Source: Pseudoduganella namucuonensis
GTDB lineage: Bacteria > Pseudomonadota > Gammaproteobacteria > Burkholderiales > Burkholderiaceae_D
Reading direction: 5' to 3'
NCBI RefSeq assembly: GCF_900116645.1
Contig: NZ_FPBO01000034.1
Location: 37,601 to 101,600, forward strand
Length of the DNA: 64,000 bases
A program made the translations under genes and the position numbers. The notes beneath the pieces are model-generated. The model made no database searches and was not told where the DNA came from. It saw only the letters and a program-made list of their open reading frames with translations. This document shows, piece after piece, positions 52,615-62,084 of this stretch (positions within the stretch are counted from its first letter, which is position 1; every line of letters starts with the position of its first letter).

Positions 52615-52950
52615 TTAGTGAACGGGGAGGCGCGGTGCGGGCGGCCCATGGCGGACCGGGATGAGGTAGCGGCGCAGTACCACCAGCGCGGGCCGGTGCA
52701 GGCGCGCGATGACATAGGCCACGGCCAGCAGCACCGCCAGCAGGACGGGATTGACGGCCGGGAGGTCGGCCAGGGCATGGGCCGCCACCTGGCAGCTCAC
52801 GCAGTCGGACAGCTGCTCGCTGAGCTCATGCTCGTGGAACGCCGAGCCGACCAGTTGCAGAGCCAGCAGCAGCGCGCACACGCACAACAGCGCACGCCGC
52901 AAGGGCGCGCTGAACCGCTGAATCTGAAATGCGCCTGCTGACGAATGCAT
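52615..52950 (-). CDS. Small DUF2946-like membrane protein (second of two)
   Basis: The 111-residue protein (start MHSSAGAFQ) has a membrane segment (LCVCALLLALQLVGSAFH), then HEHELSEQLSDCVSCQVAAHAL, a His/Glu and CxxC cluster suited to bind copper or another soft metal, and a second helix (VLLAVLLAVAYVIARL). An upstream in-frame start at 53016 is less likely. It heads the leftward operon of small protein, receptor and exporter. Confidence 0.6.
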   Translation of the reverse strand: MHSSAGAFQIQRFSAPLRRALLCVCALLLALQLVGSAFHEHELSEQLSDCVSCQVAAHALADLPAVNPVLLAVLLAVAYVIARLHRPALVVLRRYLIPVRHGPPAPRLPVH

Positions 52951-53120
52951 GGGTAACCGGCCAACCGAAAGGGATTGCTGAATGTGCGCGGTAGTATAGC
53001 CCAGCCAGGGGCGCATTCACAACACGGGCCGCCGCAGCGCCCTCCGCCGGCGCGGGAGCTATCCATTTTTTCGCGTCAGCTATGCCAAATTCGCAGTGTG
53101 CGGCGCGTGGTTCGGGTTCG

Positions 53121-53137
53121 ATACTACACTCTGGTAT
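53121..53137. promoter_or_regulatory. Candidate operator before the second GH2 gene
   Basis: ATACTA-CACTC-TGGTAT is an inverted repeat with one mismatch, 22 bases before the start. It shares both half-sites with the vanA operator at 4937 but has wider spacing. A TATACT box (53142-53147) follows directly, leaving only about five bases of leader. Confidence 0.4.
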
Positions 53138-53158
53138 TTCTTATACTTTCGCCCGCCC

Positions 53159-55663
53159 ATGCGACCCATTACCCTCCTGCCGCTCACCATGGCCGCGCTG
53201 GCCCTGACCCAGCCAGCCCACGCGGACCAACAGTCCGTCCGCGAACGCGCCTCCTTCAACGCCGACTGGCGCTTCATGAAGGGCGACCCGTCCGGCGGCG
53301 CCGACGCAGCCCTCGACGACGCCAAATGGCGCAAGCTGGACCTGCCGCACGACTTCGGCATCGAAGGCCCGTTCAAGCAGGAATACCAGGGCGAGACCGG
53401 CAAGCTGCCGTGGTGGGGCGTGGCCTGGTACCGCAAGAAGTTCACGCTGCCGGCGGGCGACGCGGGCCGCCGCATCCACCTCGACATCGACGGCGCCATG
53501 TCGCACGCGACGGTCTGGGTCAACGGCAAGCGGGTCGGCGGCTGGCCGTACGGCTACACCTCGTTCCGGGTCGACCTCACGGAGCACCTGAAGCCCGGCG
53601 CCGAGAACACGCTGGCGGTCCGACTGGACAATCCGCCCGATTCCTCGCGCTGGTATCCCGGCGGCGGCATCTACCGCAACGTGTGGCTGGTGAAGACCGC
53701 GCCGTTGCACGTGGCGCACAACGGCACCTTCGTGACCACGCCCATCGTCAAGGCCGACGCGGCCACCGTCGATGTCCAGGTCACGCTGGACAACAAGGGC
53801 GCCGCCACTGCGGCCCAGGTCTCGACCGCGCTGTACGCGCTGGACGCGGCCGGCCGCCGCACCGGCGAGGCGCTGGCCCGCAGCGAGGCCTCGGCCTTGA
53901 CCAAGGTGGGCGCGGGACGCCAGATCCTGCTGGCGCAATCGCTGGAGTTGAAGCAGCCGAGGTTCTGGAGCCCGCGCACGCCGCAGCGCTACGTCGCGGT
54001 CACCACCGTGAGCGAGCAGGGCAGGGTGGTGGACGAGGTGGAGACGCCGTTCGGCGTGCGCACCGTGTCCTTCGACGCGGCGCGCGGCTTCTTCCTGAAC
54101 GGCGAGCACGTGGCGATCCAGGGCGTGTGCATGCACCACGACCTGGGCGCGCTGGGCGCCGCGCTGAACGTGCGCGCGCTGGAGCGCCAGCTCGAGATCC
54201 TCAAGGAGATGGGTGTCAACGCCATCCGCACCACGCACAACCCGCCCGCGCCCGAGATGCTGGACCTGGCCGACCGCATGGGTTTCCTGATCGTCGAGGA
54301 GGCCTTCGACGCCTGGCGCCTGGGCAAGACGCCCAACGACTACGGCCTGCTGTACGACGAGTGGCACGAGAAGGACTTGCGCGCCATGGTGAAGCGCGAC
54401 CGCAACCATCCGAGCGTGATCATGTGGAGCATCGGGAACGAGATCCGCGAACAGGGCGAGCCGGAAGGCTGGAAGATGGCGGCCCACCTGGCCGACATCG
54501 TGCGCAGCGAGGACCGCACGCGCCTGACCACGGCCGGCTTCAACCACGTCGTCTCCGGCTACAACGGCTTCCAGACGGCGGTGGACGTCGTCGGCTTCAA
54601 CTACAAGCCCTGGGAATACCCCAAGTTCCACCAGAGCGCGCCCCAGATACCGGTGATCGGCAGCGAGACCGCGTCCACCGTCAGTTCGCGCGGCGAATAC
54701 TTCTTCCCGGTCAGCGACGACAAGTCCAAGGGCCAGGCCAATTTCCAGGTCAGCAGCTACGACCTGACGGCGCCGCCGTGGGCCTCCGCGCCGGAACTGG
54801 AGTTCAAGGGACTGGACGACAACCCCTTCGTCGCCGGGGAGTTCGTCTGGACCGGCTTCGACTACCTGGGCGAGCCGACCCCTTACAACGCCGACACCAC
54901 CAATGTGCTGAACTTCACCGACCCGGCGGCCCGCGAGCGCGCCGCCAGGGAACTGAAGGAACTCAGCAAGCTCAATATCCCGTCGCGCAGCTCCTACTTC
55001 GGCATCGTTGACCTGGCGGGCTTCAAGAAGGACCGTTTCTACCTGTACCAGGCGCGCTGGCGGCCGGAGCTGCCCATGGCGCACCTGCTGCCGCACTGGA
55101 ACTGGCCGGAGCGCGTCGGCGAGGTCACGCCGGTGCACCTGTACACCTCCGGCGACGAGGCGGAGCTGTTCCTGAACGGGCAGTCGCTGGGCCGCAAGAA
55201 GCGCGGCCCGCGCGACTACCGCCTGCGCTGGGACGACGTGGTGTACAAGCCCGGCACGCTGCGCGCGGTGACCTACAAGCAGGGCAAGCCCTGGGCGGAG
55301 GACACCGTGCAAACCACCGGCAAGGCGGCGAAGCTGTCGCTGACGGCGGACCGCGACGCGCTGCTGGCCGACGGCAAGGACCTGTCCTTCGTGACGGTGG
55401 CGATCACCGACAAGGAGGGACGCACCGTGCCGCGCACCAGCAACCCGGTGCGCTTCAGCGTCAGCGGGCCGGCCGAGCTGGTGGCCACCGACAACGGCGA
55501 CGCCACCAGCCACGTGTCCTTCCAGTCGCCGGAGCGCGCGGCGTTCAACGGGCTGGCGCTGGCCATCGTGCGGACCAAGTCCGGCAAGGCCGGCCCCATC
55601 GTGGTCACCGCCACCAGCGAGGGACTGGGCAGCGCCAAGGTGACGCTCAATAGCAAGCCTTAG
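53159..55663 (+). CDS. Glycoside hydrolase family 2 beta-galactosidase
   Basis: The 834-residue secreted enzyme (signal to about PAHADQQ) has the complete GH2 order: sugar-binding (GVAWYRKKFTLP, VWVNGKRVGGWPYG), immunoglobulin-like, and TIM barrel with the acid/base motif IMWSIGNEIREQG and nucleophile region PVIGSETAST, then DUF4982-like and Big-like C-terminal domains. Unlike the first GH2 protein, the catalytic glutamates are intact. The start MRPITLLP has no ribosome site and lies very close to the -10 box, so the mRNA may be nearly leaderless. Natural substrates could be plant galactans. Confidence 0.9.
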   Translation: MRPITLLPLTMAALALTQPAHADQQSVRERASFNADWRFMKGDPSGGADAALDDAKWRKLDLPHDFGIEGPFKQEYQGETGKLPWWGVAWYRKKFTLPAGDAGRRIHLDIDGAMSHATVWVNGKRVGGWPYGYTSFRVDLTEHLKPGAENTLAVRLDNPPDSSRWYPGGGIYRNVWLVKTAPLHVAHNGTFVTTPIVKADAATVDVQVTLDNKGAATAAQVSTALYALDAAGRRTGEALARSEASALTKVGAGRQILLAQSLELKQPRFWSPRTPQRYVAVTTVSEQGRVVDEVETPFGVRTVSFDAARGFFLNGEHVAIQGVCMHHDLGALGAALNVRALERQLEILKEMGVNAIRTTHNPPAPEMLDLADRMGFLIVEEAFDAWRLGKTPNDYGLLYDEWHEKDLRAMVKRDRNHPSVIMWSIGNEIREQGEPEGWKMAAHLADIVRSEDRTRLTTAGFNHVVSGYNGFQTAVDVVGFNYKPWEYPKFHQSAPQIPVIGSETASTVSSRGEYFFPVSDDKSKGQANFQVSSYDLTAPPWASAPELEFKGLDDNPFVAGEFVWTGFDYLGEPTPYNADTTNVLNFTDPAARERAARELKELSKLNIPSRSSYFGIVDLAGFKKDRFYLYQARWRPELPMAHLLPHWNWPERVGEVTPVHLYTSGDEAELFLNGQSLGRKKRGPRDYRLRWDDVVYKPGTLRAVTYKQGKPWAEDTVQTTGKAAKLSLTADRDALLADGKDLSFVTVAITDKEGRTVPRTSNPVRFSVSGPAELVATDNGDATSHVSFQSPERAAFNGLALAIVRTKSGKAGPIVVTATSEGLGSAKVTLNSKP

Positions 55664-55721
55664 GGCCGAGTAAGCCCGAAGGGCGCGGTCCGCCGGATGC
55701 GTGCGGGCCCGCGCCGGGCCG

Positions 55722-57920
55722 CTACGCCTTCAGCATGTCGGTGGCGATCGGCAGCCGGCGGGCGCGCTTGCCGGTGGCCGCGGCCAGCGCGTTGGCCACC
55801 GCCGGCGCCAGCGGCGGCACGGCCGGTTCGCCGATGCCGCTCGGGTTGGCGGAAGAGGGCAGGATATGCACCTCCACGCGCGGCATCTCGGCGATGCGCA
55901 CCGGCTGGTAGTCGTGGAAGTTGGACTGGTCCACCTTGCCGTCGGTGAGCGTGATGGCGCCGTTCAGCACCGTGGACAGCGCGTAGCCGATCGAGCCTTC
56001 GACCTGCGCGCGCACCACGTCCGGATTGACGGCGATGCCGCAATCGACCGCGCACACCACCCGGTCCACGCGGAAGGAGCCGTCCGCCTGCACCGTCACC
56101 TCGGCCACCTGGGCGACCACGGTGGCGAACGATTCATGCACCGCCACGCCCCGGCCGCGACGCTCGCCGGCCTTTCCGGGCGCCAGCGGGCCGCCCCATC
56201 CGGCCTTCTCCGCCGCCAGCTTCAGCACCGCCGTGTGGCGCGGATGCTTGTCCAGCATGGCCAGGCGCCAGGCCACCGCGTCCTTTTTCGCGGCCTGCGC
56301 CAGTTCGTCGATGAAGCACTCGGTCGAGAACGCGGTGTGGGTCGAGCCCACCGAGCGCCACCACTGCACCGGCACGCCGATGTCCTCGGGCGTGTGCAGG
56401 TCCACCAGCATGTTCGGGATGGCGTAGGGCAGGTTGCTGGCCCCTTCCACGGAGGTGAAGTCGATGCCGTCCTTGATCGCGCCGGCGAAGAAGGAGCCGG
56501 CGAGGACGGACTGCCCCACCAGCCGGTGGCGCCAGGCCGCGATCGCGCCCTCGCCATCCAGCCCGGCCGACAGCCGGTGGTGGAACATGGGCCGGTAGTA
56601 GCCGGCGCGCATGTCGTCCTCGCGCAGCCACACCAGCTTCACCGGCGCCCGGCCGCCGATGGCCTTGACGATGTGCGCCGCCTCCAGCATGTAATCGAAC
56701 TCCTTGCTGGCGCGGCGGCCGAAGCTGCCGCCCGCGTACAGCGTGTTGATGCGCACCCGCTCGGGGGCGATGCCGAACAGCTTGGCCAGCACGGCCTGGT
56801 CGGCGGTCTGCATCTGGGCGCCGTTCCACACTTCGCAGCCGTCCTTGTCCAGCCGGATCACGCAGTTCATCGGTTCCATCGCGGCGTGGGCGAGGTAGGG
56901 GAAGTCGTAGGAGGCTTCCAGCGTGCGCGTGGCGGCGCCCAGGGCCCGCTCGGCGTCGCCGCCGCTGGCGGCAACCTTGCCGGGGCTCTTGGCCAGCTCG
57001 CGGTATTTGTCCAGGATCTGCTCCGAGCCGAGCTTGAAGGCGGCGCTTTCGTCCCATTCGACGGTCAGCGCGTCGCGCCCCTTTTTCGCGCTCCAGGTAT
57101 CCCTGGCGACGACCGCCACCCCGGCCGGGATCTGGACCACGTTGACGACGCCCTTGACCGCCCTGGCCTTGGCGGCGTTGAAGGACTTCACCTTGGCGCC
57201 GAAGCGCGGCGGATGCGCCACCACCGCGGTGAGCATGCCGGGCAGGTGGATGTCCTGCGTGTAGACGGCCGTGCCGGTGGTCTTGCCCACGCTGTCGGTG
57301 CGCGGCGCGCGCTGGCCGATCAGCTTGAAGCTTGCGGCGTCCTTCAGTTTCACCTCGGCCGGCGGCGCCAGCTCCGAGGCCGCGCGCACCAGTTCACCGA
57401 AGCGCGCCTTGCGCCCGGAGGCCTGGTGCGTCACCACGCCGTTGGCGACGGCGATTTCCGCCGCCGGCACTTGCCACTGCCGCGCGGCGGCCTCCACCAG
57501 CATGGCGCGCGCCGAGGCGCCGGCCTTGCGCAGCTGTTCCCATGAATTGCGGATGGCGCCGCTGCCGCCGGTGCCCTGGGCCTGGCCCCACAGCAGGTTG
57601 TTGTAACGCTTGGCGTCGGCGGGCGCGCTTTCGACACGGACCTGGGACCAGTCCGCGTCCAGTTCCTCGGCCACGATGGTGGCCAGGCCGGTGTAGCTGC
57701 CTTGCCCCATTTCCAGGTGCTTGGAGACGACGGTGACGCTGTTGTCCTCGCCGATGCGCAGGAAGGCGTTGGGTTCCAGCGCCTTCGCGGGATTTGCCGC
57801 ATTGGCCGCCTTGGCGCCGGCGGCCGTGGACGCGGGCAGGTAGACGGCCAGCGTGAGCGCCGCCGCGCCATGCATGAAGCGGCGGCGGCTTTCGTTTTCG
57901 ATGCGGGTGGTATTGGTCAT
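55722..57920 (-). CDS. Molybdopterin-binding subunit, isoquinoline 1-oxidoreductase (IorB) type
   Basis: The 732-residue protein has a Tat-like leader (SRRRFMHGAAALTLAVYLP), so it is exported folded with its cofactor. Aldehyde-oxidase/xanthine-dehydrogenase features are MGQGSYTGLATIVAEELDADW, AYFLAHAAMEPM-like residues (PYLAHAAMEPMNCVIR), GGSFGRR and the C-terminal catalytic GIGEPAVPPLAPAVANA. It would hydroxylate N-heterocycles or oxidise aldehydes in the periplasm. It is preceded by the [2Fe-2S] subunit gene, with 15 bases between them. No cytochrome subunit gene is adjacent. Confidence 0.9.
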   Translation of the reverse strand: MTNTTRIENESRRRFMHGAAALTLAVYLPASTAAGAKAANAANPAKALEPNAFLRIGEDNSVTVVSKHLEMGQGSYTGLATIVAEELDADWSQVRVESAPADAKRYNNLLWGQAQGTGGSGAIRNSWEQLRKAGASARAMLVEAAARQWQVPAAEIAVANGVVTHQASGRKARFGELVRAASELAPPAEVKLKDAASFKLIGQRAPRTDSVGKTTGTAVYTQDIHLPGMLTAVVAHPPRFGAKVKSFNAAKARAVKGVVNVVQIPAGVAVVARDTWSAKKGRDALTVEWDESAAFKLGSEQILDKYRELAKSPGKVAASGGDAERALGAATRTLEASYDFPYLAHAAMEPMNCVIRLDKDGCEVWNGAQMQTADQAVLAKLFGIAPERVRINTLYAGGSFGRRASKEFDYMLEAAHIVKAIGGRAPVKLVWLREDDMRAGYYRPMFHHRLSAGLDGEGAIAAWRHRLVGQSVLAGSFFAGAIKDGIDFTSVEGASNLPYAIPNMLVDLHTPEDIGVPVQWWRSVGSTHTAFSTECFIDELAQAAKKDAVAWRLAMLDKHPRHTAVLKLAAEKAGWGGPLAPGKAGERRGRGVAVHESFATVVAQVAEVTVQADGSFRVDRVVCAVDCGIAVNPDVVRAQVEGSIGYALSTVLNGAITLTDGKVDQSNFHDYQPVRIAEMPRVEVHILPSSANPSGIGEPAVPPLAPAVANALAAATGKRARRLPIATDMLKA

Positions 57921-57935
57921 GGTGTGGTCACCTCG

Positions 57936-58394
57936 TTACGCCAGCGATGCCGCGGCTTCGTGGATGGCGGCGCGGATGCGGACATAGGTGGCGCAGCGGC
58001 AGATGTTGCCGCCCATGGCGTTGTCGATGTCCGTGTCGGTCGGCTTGCGGTTCTGGGACAGCAGCGCCACCGCGCTCATGATTTGGCCGGACTGGCAGTA
58101 GCCGCACTGCACCACGTCCAGCCGCTGCCATGCCTGCTGCACCGCCTTGCCGACGCGGCCCTGGCCGACCGCCTCGATGGTGGTGATCTTCTTGCCGGCC
58201 GCCGCCGACACCGGCGTGCTGCACGAGCGCACCGGTTCGCCGTCCAGGTGCACGGTGCAGGCGCCGCACAGCGCCATGCCGCAGCCGTATTTGGTGCCGG
58301 TCAGCCGCAGCGTGTCGCGCAGCACCCACAGCAGGGGCGTGTCGGGTTCGGCGTCGGCGCGCATCGCCTTGCCGTTGATGTTCAGTGTGACCAT
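57936..58394 (-). CDS. [2Fe-2S] subunit, isoquinoline 1-oxidoreductase (IorA) type
   Basis: The 152-residue protein carries two [2Fe-2S] clusters: the plant-type CGMALCGACTVHLDG near residues 39-53 and the helical CGYCQSGQIMSA with a final CRCATY. It passes electrons from the molybdenum subunit to an acceptor. The start MVTLNINGKAM follows TTGGAGAA on the minus strand. It is divergent from an AraC-type gene with 152 bases between starts. IorA proteins lack their own Tat signal and ride with the large subunit. Confidence 0.93.
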   Translation of the reverse strand: MVTLNINGKAMRADAEPDTPLLWVLRDTLRLTGTKYGCGMALCGACTVHLDGEPVRSCSTPVSAAAGKKITTIEAVGQGRVGKAVQQAWQRLDVVQCGYCQSGQIMSAVALLSQNRKPTDTDIDNAMGGNICRCATYVRIRAAIHEAAASLA

Positions 58395-58546
58395 GATTTC
58401 TCCAAGAGGGGATGCCGCAACGGGAGCCATTGTGTCGCACGCGGGACCTGAACCGTTTGCCGGATTCGCCATCGTTTTTGCACAATCCAACGAGAAGCCG
58501 TCGCCAGGGTGAATTTTCCGCCGGACCGGTGCTAGACTTCCCACCC

Positions 58547-59452
58547 ATGAACCTCCACACCGAAAGCGCGGGCGCCGCCACGCGCGCCGCGCTCGCCGAC
58601 AAGGTCGGCCACGTCGTCCAGCAAGACGGCGACTGCGCCACGGCCGTCCCCGGGCTGACCTTCCACCGCCGCAGCACGGTGACCGCGCCCATGCACTGCC
58701 TCTACGGGGTGGGACTGGGCGTGGTGGCGCAGGGCGCCAAGCAGGTCATGCTGGGGGATGAGATTTTCCACTACGGCGCCGGGCAGTCGCTGTTGACGAC
58801 GGTGGACCTGCCGGTGGTGTCGCACATCACGCAAGCCTCGCAGGCCGAGCCCTTCCTGGGCATGATGCTGGTGCTGGACGGGCGTTTGATCATGCAACTG
58901 GCGGCCGAGATGGACCTGCCGCCGGTGAAGGAATACACCTACCGCGCCATGTCCATTGGTCCGCTGGACGAGGAACTGCTGGCGGCCTTGCTGCGACTGG
59001 TGCGCCTGCTGGACGACCCGAGGCTGATACCCCAGCTCGCGCCGCTGATCCAGCAGGAGATCACGGTGCGGCTGCTAGCGGGGCCGCACGGGCCGACGCT
59101 GCGCCACCTGGTTTCGGCCGGCTCGCCCGGCCAGCAGATCGCGAAGGCGATGGCCTGGCTGAAGCAGCACTTTTCGCAGACCCTGAAAGTGGACGAGCTG
59201 GCGGCCAGCGCGCATATGAGCCCGTCGACGTTCCGCCAGCATTTCCGCGCCGTCGCCGGCATGAGCCCCCTGCAATACCAGAAGCAGTTGCGGCTGCAGG
59301 AGGCGCGGCTGCTGATGCTGAACCAGAGCCTGGACGCGGGCAGCGCCGGCGTGCGCGTGGGTTACGAGAGCGCCTCCCAGTTCAGCCGCGAATACAGCCG
59401 CCTGTTCGGCGCCCCGCCGCAGCGCGACATCCAGCGGCTGCGGCTGGCCTAG
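58547..59452 (+). CDS. AraC-family regulator with AraC_N domain
   Basis: The 301-residue protein has an N-terminal AraC_N (PF06719-like) domain (GVGLGVVAQGAKQVMLGDEIFHYG, LTTVDLPVVSHI) and a C-terminal AraC DNA-binding domain (LKVDELAASAHMSPSTFRQHFRAVAGMSPLQYQK). It is divergent from iorAB-like genes. Relatives such as YqhC respond to aldehydes and control oxidoreductases, so control of the adjacent molybdoenzyme is likely. Confidence 0.9.
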   Translation: MNLHTESAGAATRAALADKVGHVVQQDGDCATAVPGLTFHRRSTVTAPMHCLYGVGLGVVAQGAKQVMLGDEIFHYGAGQSLLTTVDLPVVSHITQASQAEPFLGMMLVLDGRLIMQLAAEMDLPPVKEYTYRAMSIGPLDEELLAALLRLVRLLDDPRLIPQLAPLIQQEITVRLLAGPHGPTLRHLVSAGSPGQQIAKAMAWLKQHFSQTLKVDELAASAHMSPSTFRQHFRAVAGMSPLQYQKQLRLQEARLLMLNQSLDAGSAGVRVGYESASQFSREYSRLFGAPPQRDIQRLRLA

Positions 59453-59468
59453 CGGGCCCGCCGCCGGC

Positions 59469-61397
59469 TCAATGCATGGCTTTGAGTTTGCGGATGATGT
59501 CCGATAGCCGGTAGGGCTTGGTGATCAGGTCCCACTCGTCGATGTCGCCGCCGTGCTCCCGCAGCGCGCTGGCCATATAGCCCGACGCGAGCAGGATCTT
59601 GAGGTCGGGCAAGTGTTCCCGGGCGCGCCGGGCCAGCTCGATGCCGCTCAGGCCCGGCATCACCACGTCGCTGAACAGGATGCGGATGTCGGGCTTGCGG
59701 CGCAGCGTCTCCAGCGCCTCGACGCCGTTGTTGGCGGACAGCACCTCGTAGCCCAGGCTCTGGAACAGGTGCACCGCCATGTCCAGCACGTCCGGCTGGT
59801 CGTCCACCACCAGCACCTTCTCGGCCGCCTCGCCGCCGTTGACCGCGGTGCCGGCCTCCTCGACGGCGGGGAAGTACAGCGTGATGGCGGTGCCCTGGCC
59901 GGGCTGCGAGACAATGCCCATTTCGCCCTTGGCCTGCTGCACCATGCCGTACACCTGGCTCAGTCCCAGGCCGGTGCCCTTGCCGACCTCCTTGGTGGTG
60001 AAGAAGGGCTCGACCGCGCGGGCCACGGTGTCCGGCGCCATGCCGCCGCCGGTGTCGGCCACCCGCACCGTCACGTAGCGCCCGGGGGGCAGGCCAGGCG
60101 GACACGCGGTTGCGCCGTCCGGCGCCGCCGTTTCCAGCGTGATGACGCCGCCGGCGCCGATCGCGTCGCGGGAATTGAGCACCAGGTTCAGCAGAGCCGC
60201 CTCGAACTGGGCCGTGTCGGCCACCGTGTCCGGCAGTCCCGCCGCCAGATTCAGCTCCAGCGTCACCGAGCTTGGCAGAGCGCGCCGCAGCACCGCCTCG
60301 AAGCTGTTGATGGCCCGGTTCAGGTTGATGCGCTCCGGCTTCAGCGGCTGCTGGCGCGCGAAGGCGAGCAGCTGCTGCGTCAGCGCCGCGCCGCGCTCGG
60401 CCGCGCGCTGCATGCTGTCGATGGTTTTCAGCTGGCCGTGGCGGTCGTGCGTCACGCGCAGCACGTCCAGGCCGTTGACGATCACGTTCAGCAGGTTGTT
60501 GAAGTCGTGCGCCACGCCGCCGGTCAGCTTGCCGATCGCCTCCATCTTCTGCGACTGCAGCAGCGCCTCGCGGGTGCGCGCCAGGGCCTGCTCGGCGTCG
60601 CGCCGCTCCGTCACGTCGCGGGTGACCTTGGCATAGCCGATCAGCTTGCCGAGCGGGTCGCGGATCGCGTCGATGACGACGTGGGCCCAGAACTGGCTGC
60701 CGTCCTTGCGCACGCGCCAGCCCTCGGTCTCGAAGCGCCCCTCGCGCCGCGCCGTCTCCAGGGCGCGCGTCGGCACGCCGGCCCGCTGGTCCTGCTCGGT
60801 GTAAAAACGGGAGAAGTGGGTGCCGATCACGTCCTCGGCCGTGTAGCCCTTGATGTGCCGGGCGCCCTGGTTCCAGTTCGTCACCAGCCCCTCGGGCGAC
60901 AGCATGTAGATCGCGTAATCGGTCACGCCCTGCACCAGCAGGCGGAAGCGCTCCTCGCTGGCGTGCAGGGCCTCCTGGGCCTGGCGCTTGTCCGTGATGT
61001 CGCGGGTGATCTTGGTGAAGCCGAGCAGCTCGCCGCCTTCGTCGCGGATGGGATCGATCACCACGCTGGCCCAGAAGCGGGTGCCGTCCTTGCGCACGCG
61101 CCAGCCCTCGTCCTCGAACTTGCCCGTTTCCAGCGCGGTCCTGAGCGCGTAGGCGGGGCGGCCGGCGGCACGGTCCTCGTCGGTGTAGAAGCGGCTGAAG
61201 TGCTGGCCGACGATCTCATCGTGCGTGTAGCCCTTGAAGCGTTGCGCGCCGGCGTTCCAGGTGCGCACGATGCCCTCGGGCGACAGCATGTAGATGGCGT
61301 AGTCGGTGACGCTCGAGATGAACAGCCGGAAGCGTTCGGCCTCGATGATGGTCTCTGCGCTGGTGATCGGTGGTTTCATTGCTGGGGCGGCGTCCAT
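59469..61397 (-). CDS. Hybrid sensor histidine kinase: PAS-PAS-HisKA-HATPase-REC
   Basis: The 642-residue cytoplasmic protein has two nearly repeated PAS domains (each with VTDYAIYMLSPEG and a later WRVRKDG), then HisKA (GGVAHDFNNLLNVIVNGLDVL), an ATPase domain (LVLNSRDAIGAGG, GKGTGLGLSQVYGM) and a C-terminal receiver domain (VLVVDDQPDVLDMAV; Asp in ILFSDVVMPGLSG). No membrane segment is seen. The repeated PAS units and GHDFNN-type HisKA fit light, oxygen or redox sensing, but the signal is unknown. No separate output regulator gene is beside it. Confidence 0.9.
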   Translation of the reverse strand: MDAAPAMKPPITSAETIIEAERFRLFISSVTDYAIYMLSPEGIVRTWNAGAQRFKGYTHDEIVGQHFSRFYTDEDRAAGRPAYALRTALETGKFEDEGWRVRKDGTRFWASVVIDPIRDEGGELLGFTKITRDITDKRQAQEALHASEERFRLLVQGVTDYAIYMLSPEGLVTNWNQGARHIKGYTAEDVIGTHFSRFYTEQDQRAGVPTRALETARREGRFETEGWRVRKDGSQFWAHVVIDAIRDPLGKLIGYAKVTRDVTERRDAEQALARTREALLQSQKMEAIGKLTGGVAHDFNNLLNVIVNGLDVLRVTHDRHGQLKTIDSMQRAAERGAALTQQLLAFARQQPLKPERINLNRAINSFEAVLRRALPSSVTLELNLAAGLPDTVADTAQFEAALLNLVLNSRDAIGAGGVITLETAAPDGATACPPGLPPGRYVTVRVADTGGGMAPDTVARAVEPFFTTKEVGKGTGLGLSQVYGMVQQAKGEMGIVSQPGQGTAITLYFPAVEEAGTAVNGGEAAEKVLVVDDQPDVLDMAVHLFQSLGYEVLSANNGVEALETLRRKPDIRILFSDVVMPGLSGIELARRAREHLPDLKILLASGYMASALREHGGDIDEWDLITKPYRLSDIIRKLKAMH

Positions 61398-61406
61398 GGT
61401 GTCGCA

Positions 61407-61424
61407 GCGGCGCCATTGCGCCGC
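61407..61424. terminator. Hairpin between hemerythrin and kinase genes
   Basis: GCGGCGC and GCGCCGC form a 7-bp stem with a CATT loop, ten bases upstream of the kinase start on the minus strand. It may weaken read-through from the hemerythrin gene or affect kinase translation. There is no T-tract. Confidence 0.35.
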
Positions 61425-61507
61425 TCCTTAGGGATTCTACCCTCTTGCAGGAAACCAATAGTGCGATCGGGATGGCTACAGTGCTGTCATGGACAAACGA
61501 CCTCCGC

Positions 61508-62032
61508 TCAGTTGACCGAGGGCATGCCCTCGTCCGGCAGTTCGATCTCGTCCTTCCGGGCCTGGATGGCGGCGCCCAGCTCCAACATGTCCAGATCGGC
61601 GTCGCGCGCCTTGGGGAACATCTCGCCTTCCTCTTCCTCGACGTGGTGCTCGATCTGCTCGGACAGCACTTTAACTTTCGCGTCGTACAGGTCCTCGCCC
61701 GGGGCCATGCCGATGATCTGGGCGATCAGGTCCTTGGCCGCCGCGTGCTCGACCGTGGCCTCGTCGATCAGGTCCTCGTTCTCGCGGCTGGCCGCGCGCA
61801 CGGCCGGATAGAAGAGCTCTTCCTCGGCGGTGGCGTGCTTCGTCAATTCGAGGCAGATCTTCAACGCGAGCTTGCGTTTGCTCACCAGCGAGCGGTCGCT
61901 GAGCGCCTCGTACTGCTCGAACAGTTCCTTCACATTCTTGTGGTCCTGGGTCAGCAGCTCGATCGCGTCGATGCCGCTTTCCGAGCCGCCTTTGCGCGGC
62001 ATGGCGTCTGCCTGGGTGGATTGGGTGGCCAT
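61508..62032 (-). CDS. Hemerythrin-domain protein
   Basis: The 174-residue helical protein has the hemerythrin-like HHE pattern: LLTQDHKNVKELFEQYE near residues 27-43, TKHATAEEELFYPAV, EATVEHAAAKDLIAQI and the later IEHHVEEEEGEMFP. These His and Glu residues bind a di-iron site, used for oxygen or iron sensing and repair. It lies just downstream of the KGG stress-protein gene on the same strand, with 52 bases between. Regulation in stationary phase or stress is likely but not shown. Confidence 0.88.
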   Translation of the reverse strand: MATQSTQADAMPRKGGSESGIDAIELLTQDHKNVKELFEQYEALSDRSLVSKRKLALKICLELTKHATAEEELFYPAVRAASRENEDLIDEATVEHAAAKDLIAQIIGMAPGEDLYDAKVKVLSEQIEHHVEEEEGEMFPKARDADLDMLELGAAIQARKDEIELPDEGMPSVN

Positions 62033-62084
62033 GATTTTTCACTCCTGTGGTCAAAGCGGGGCGCGAACGCCCCGTACTGGTTAA

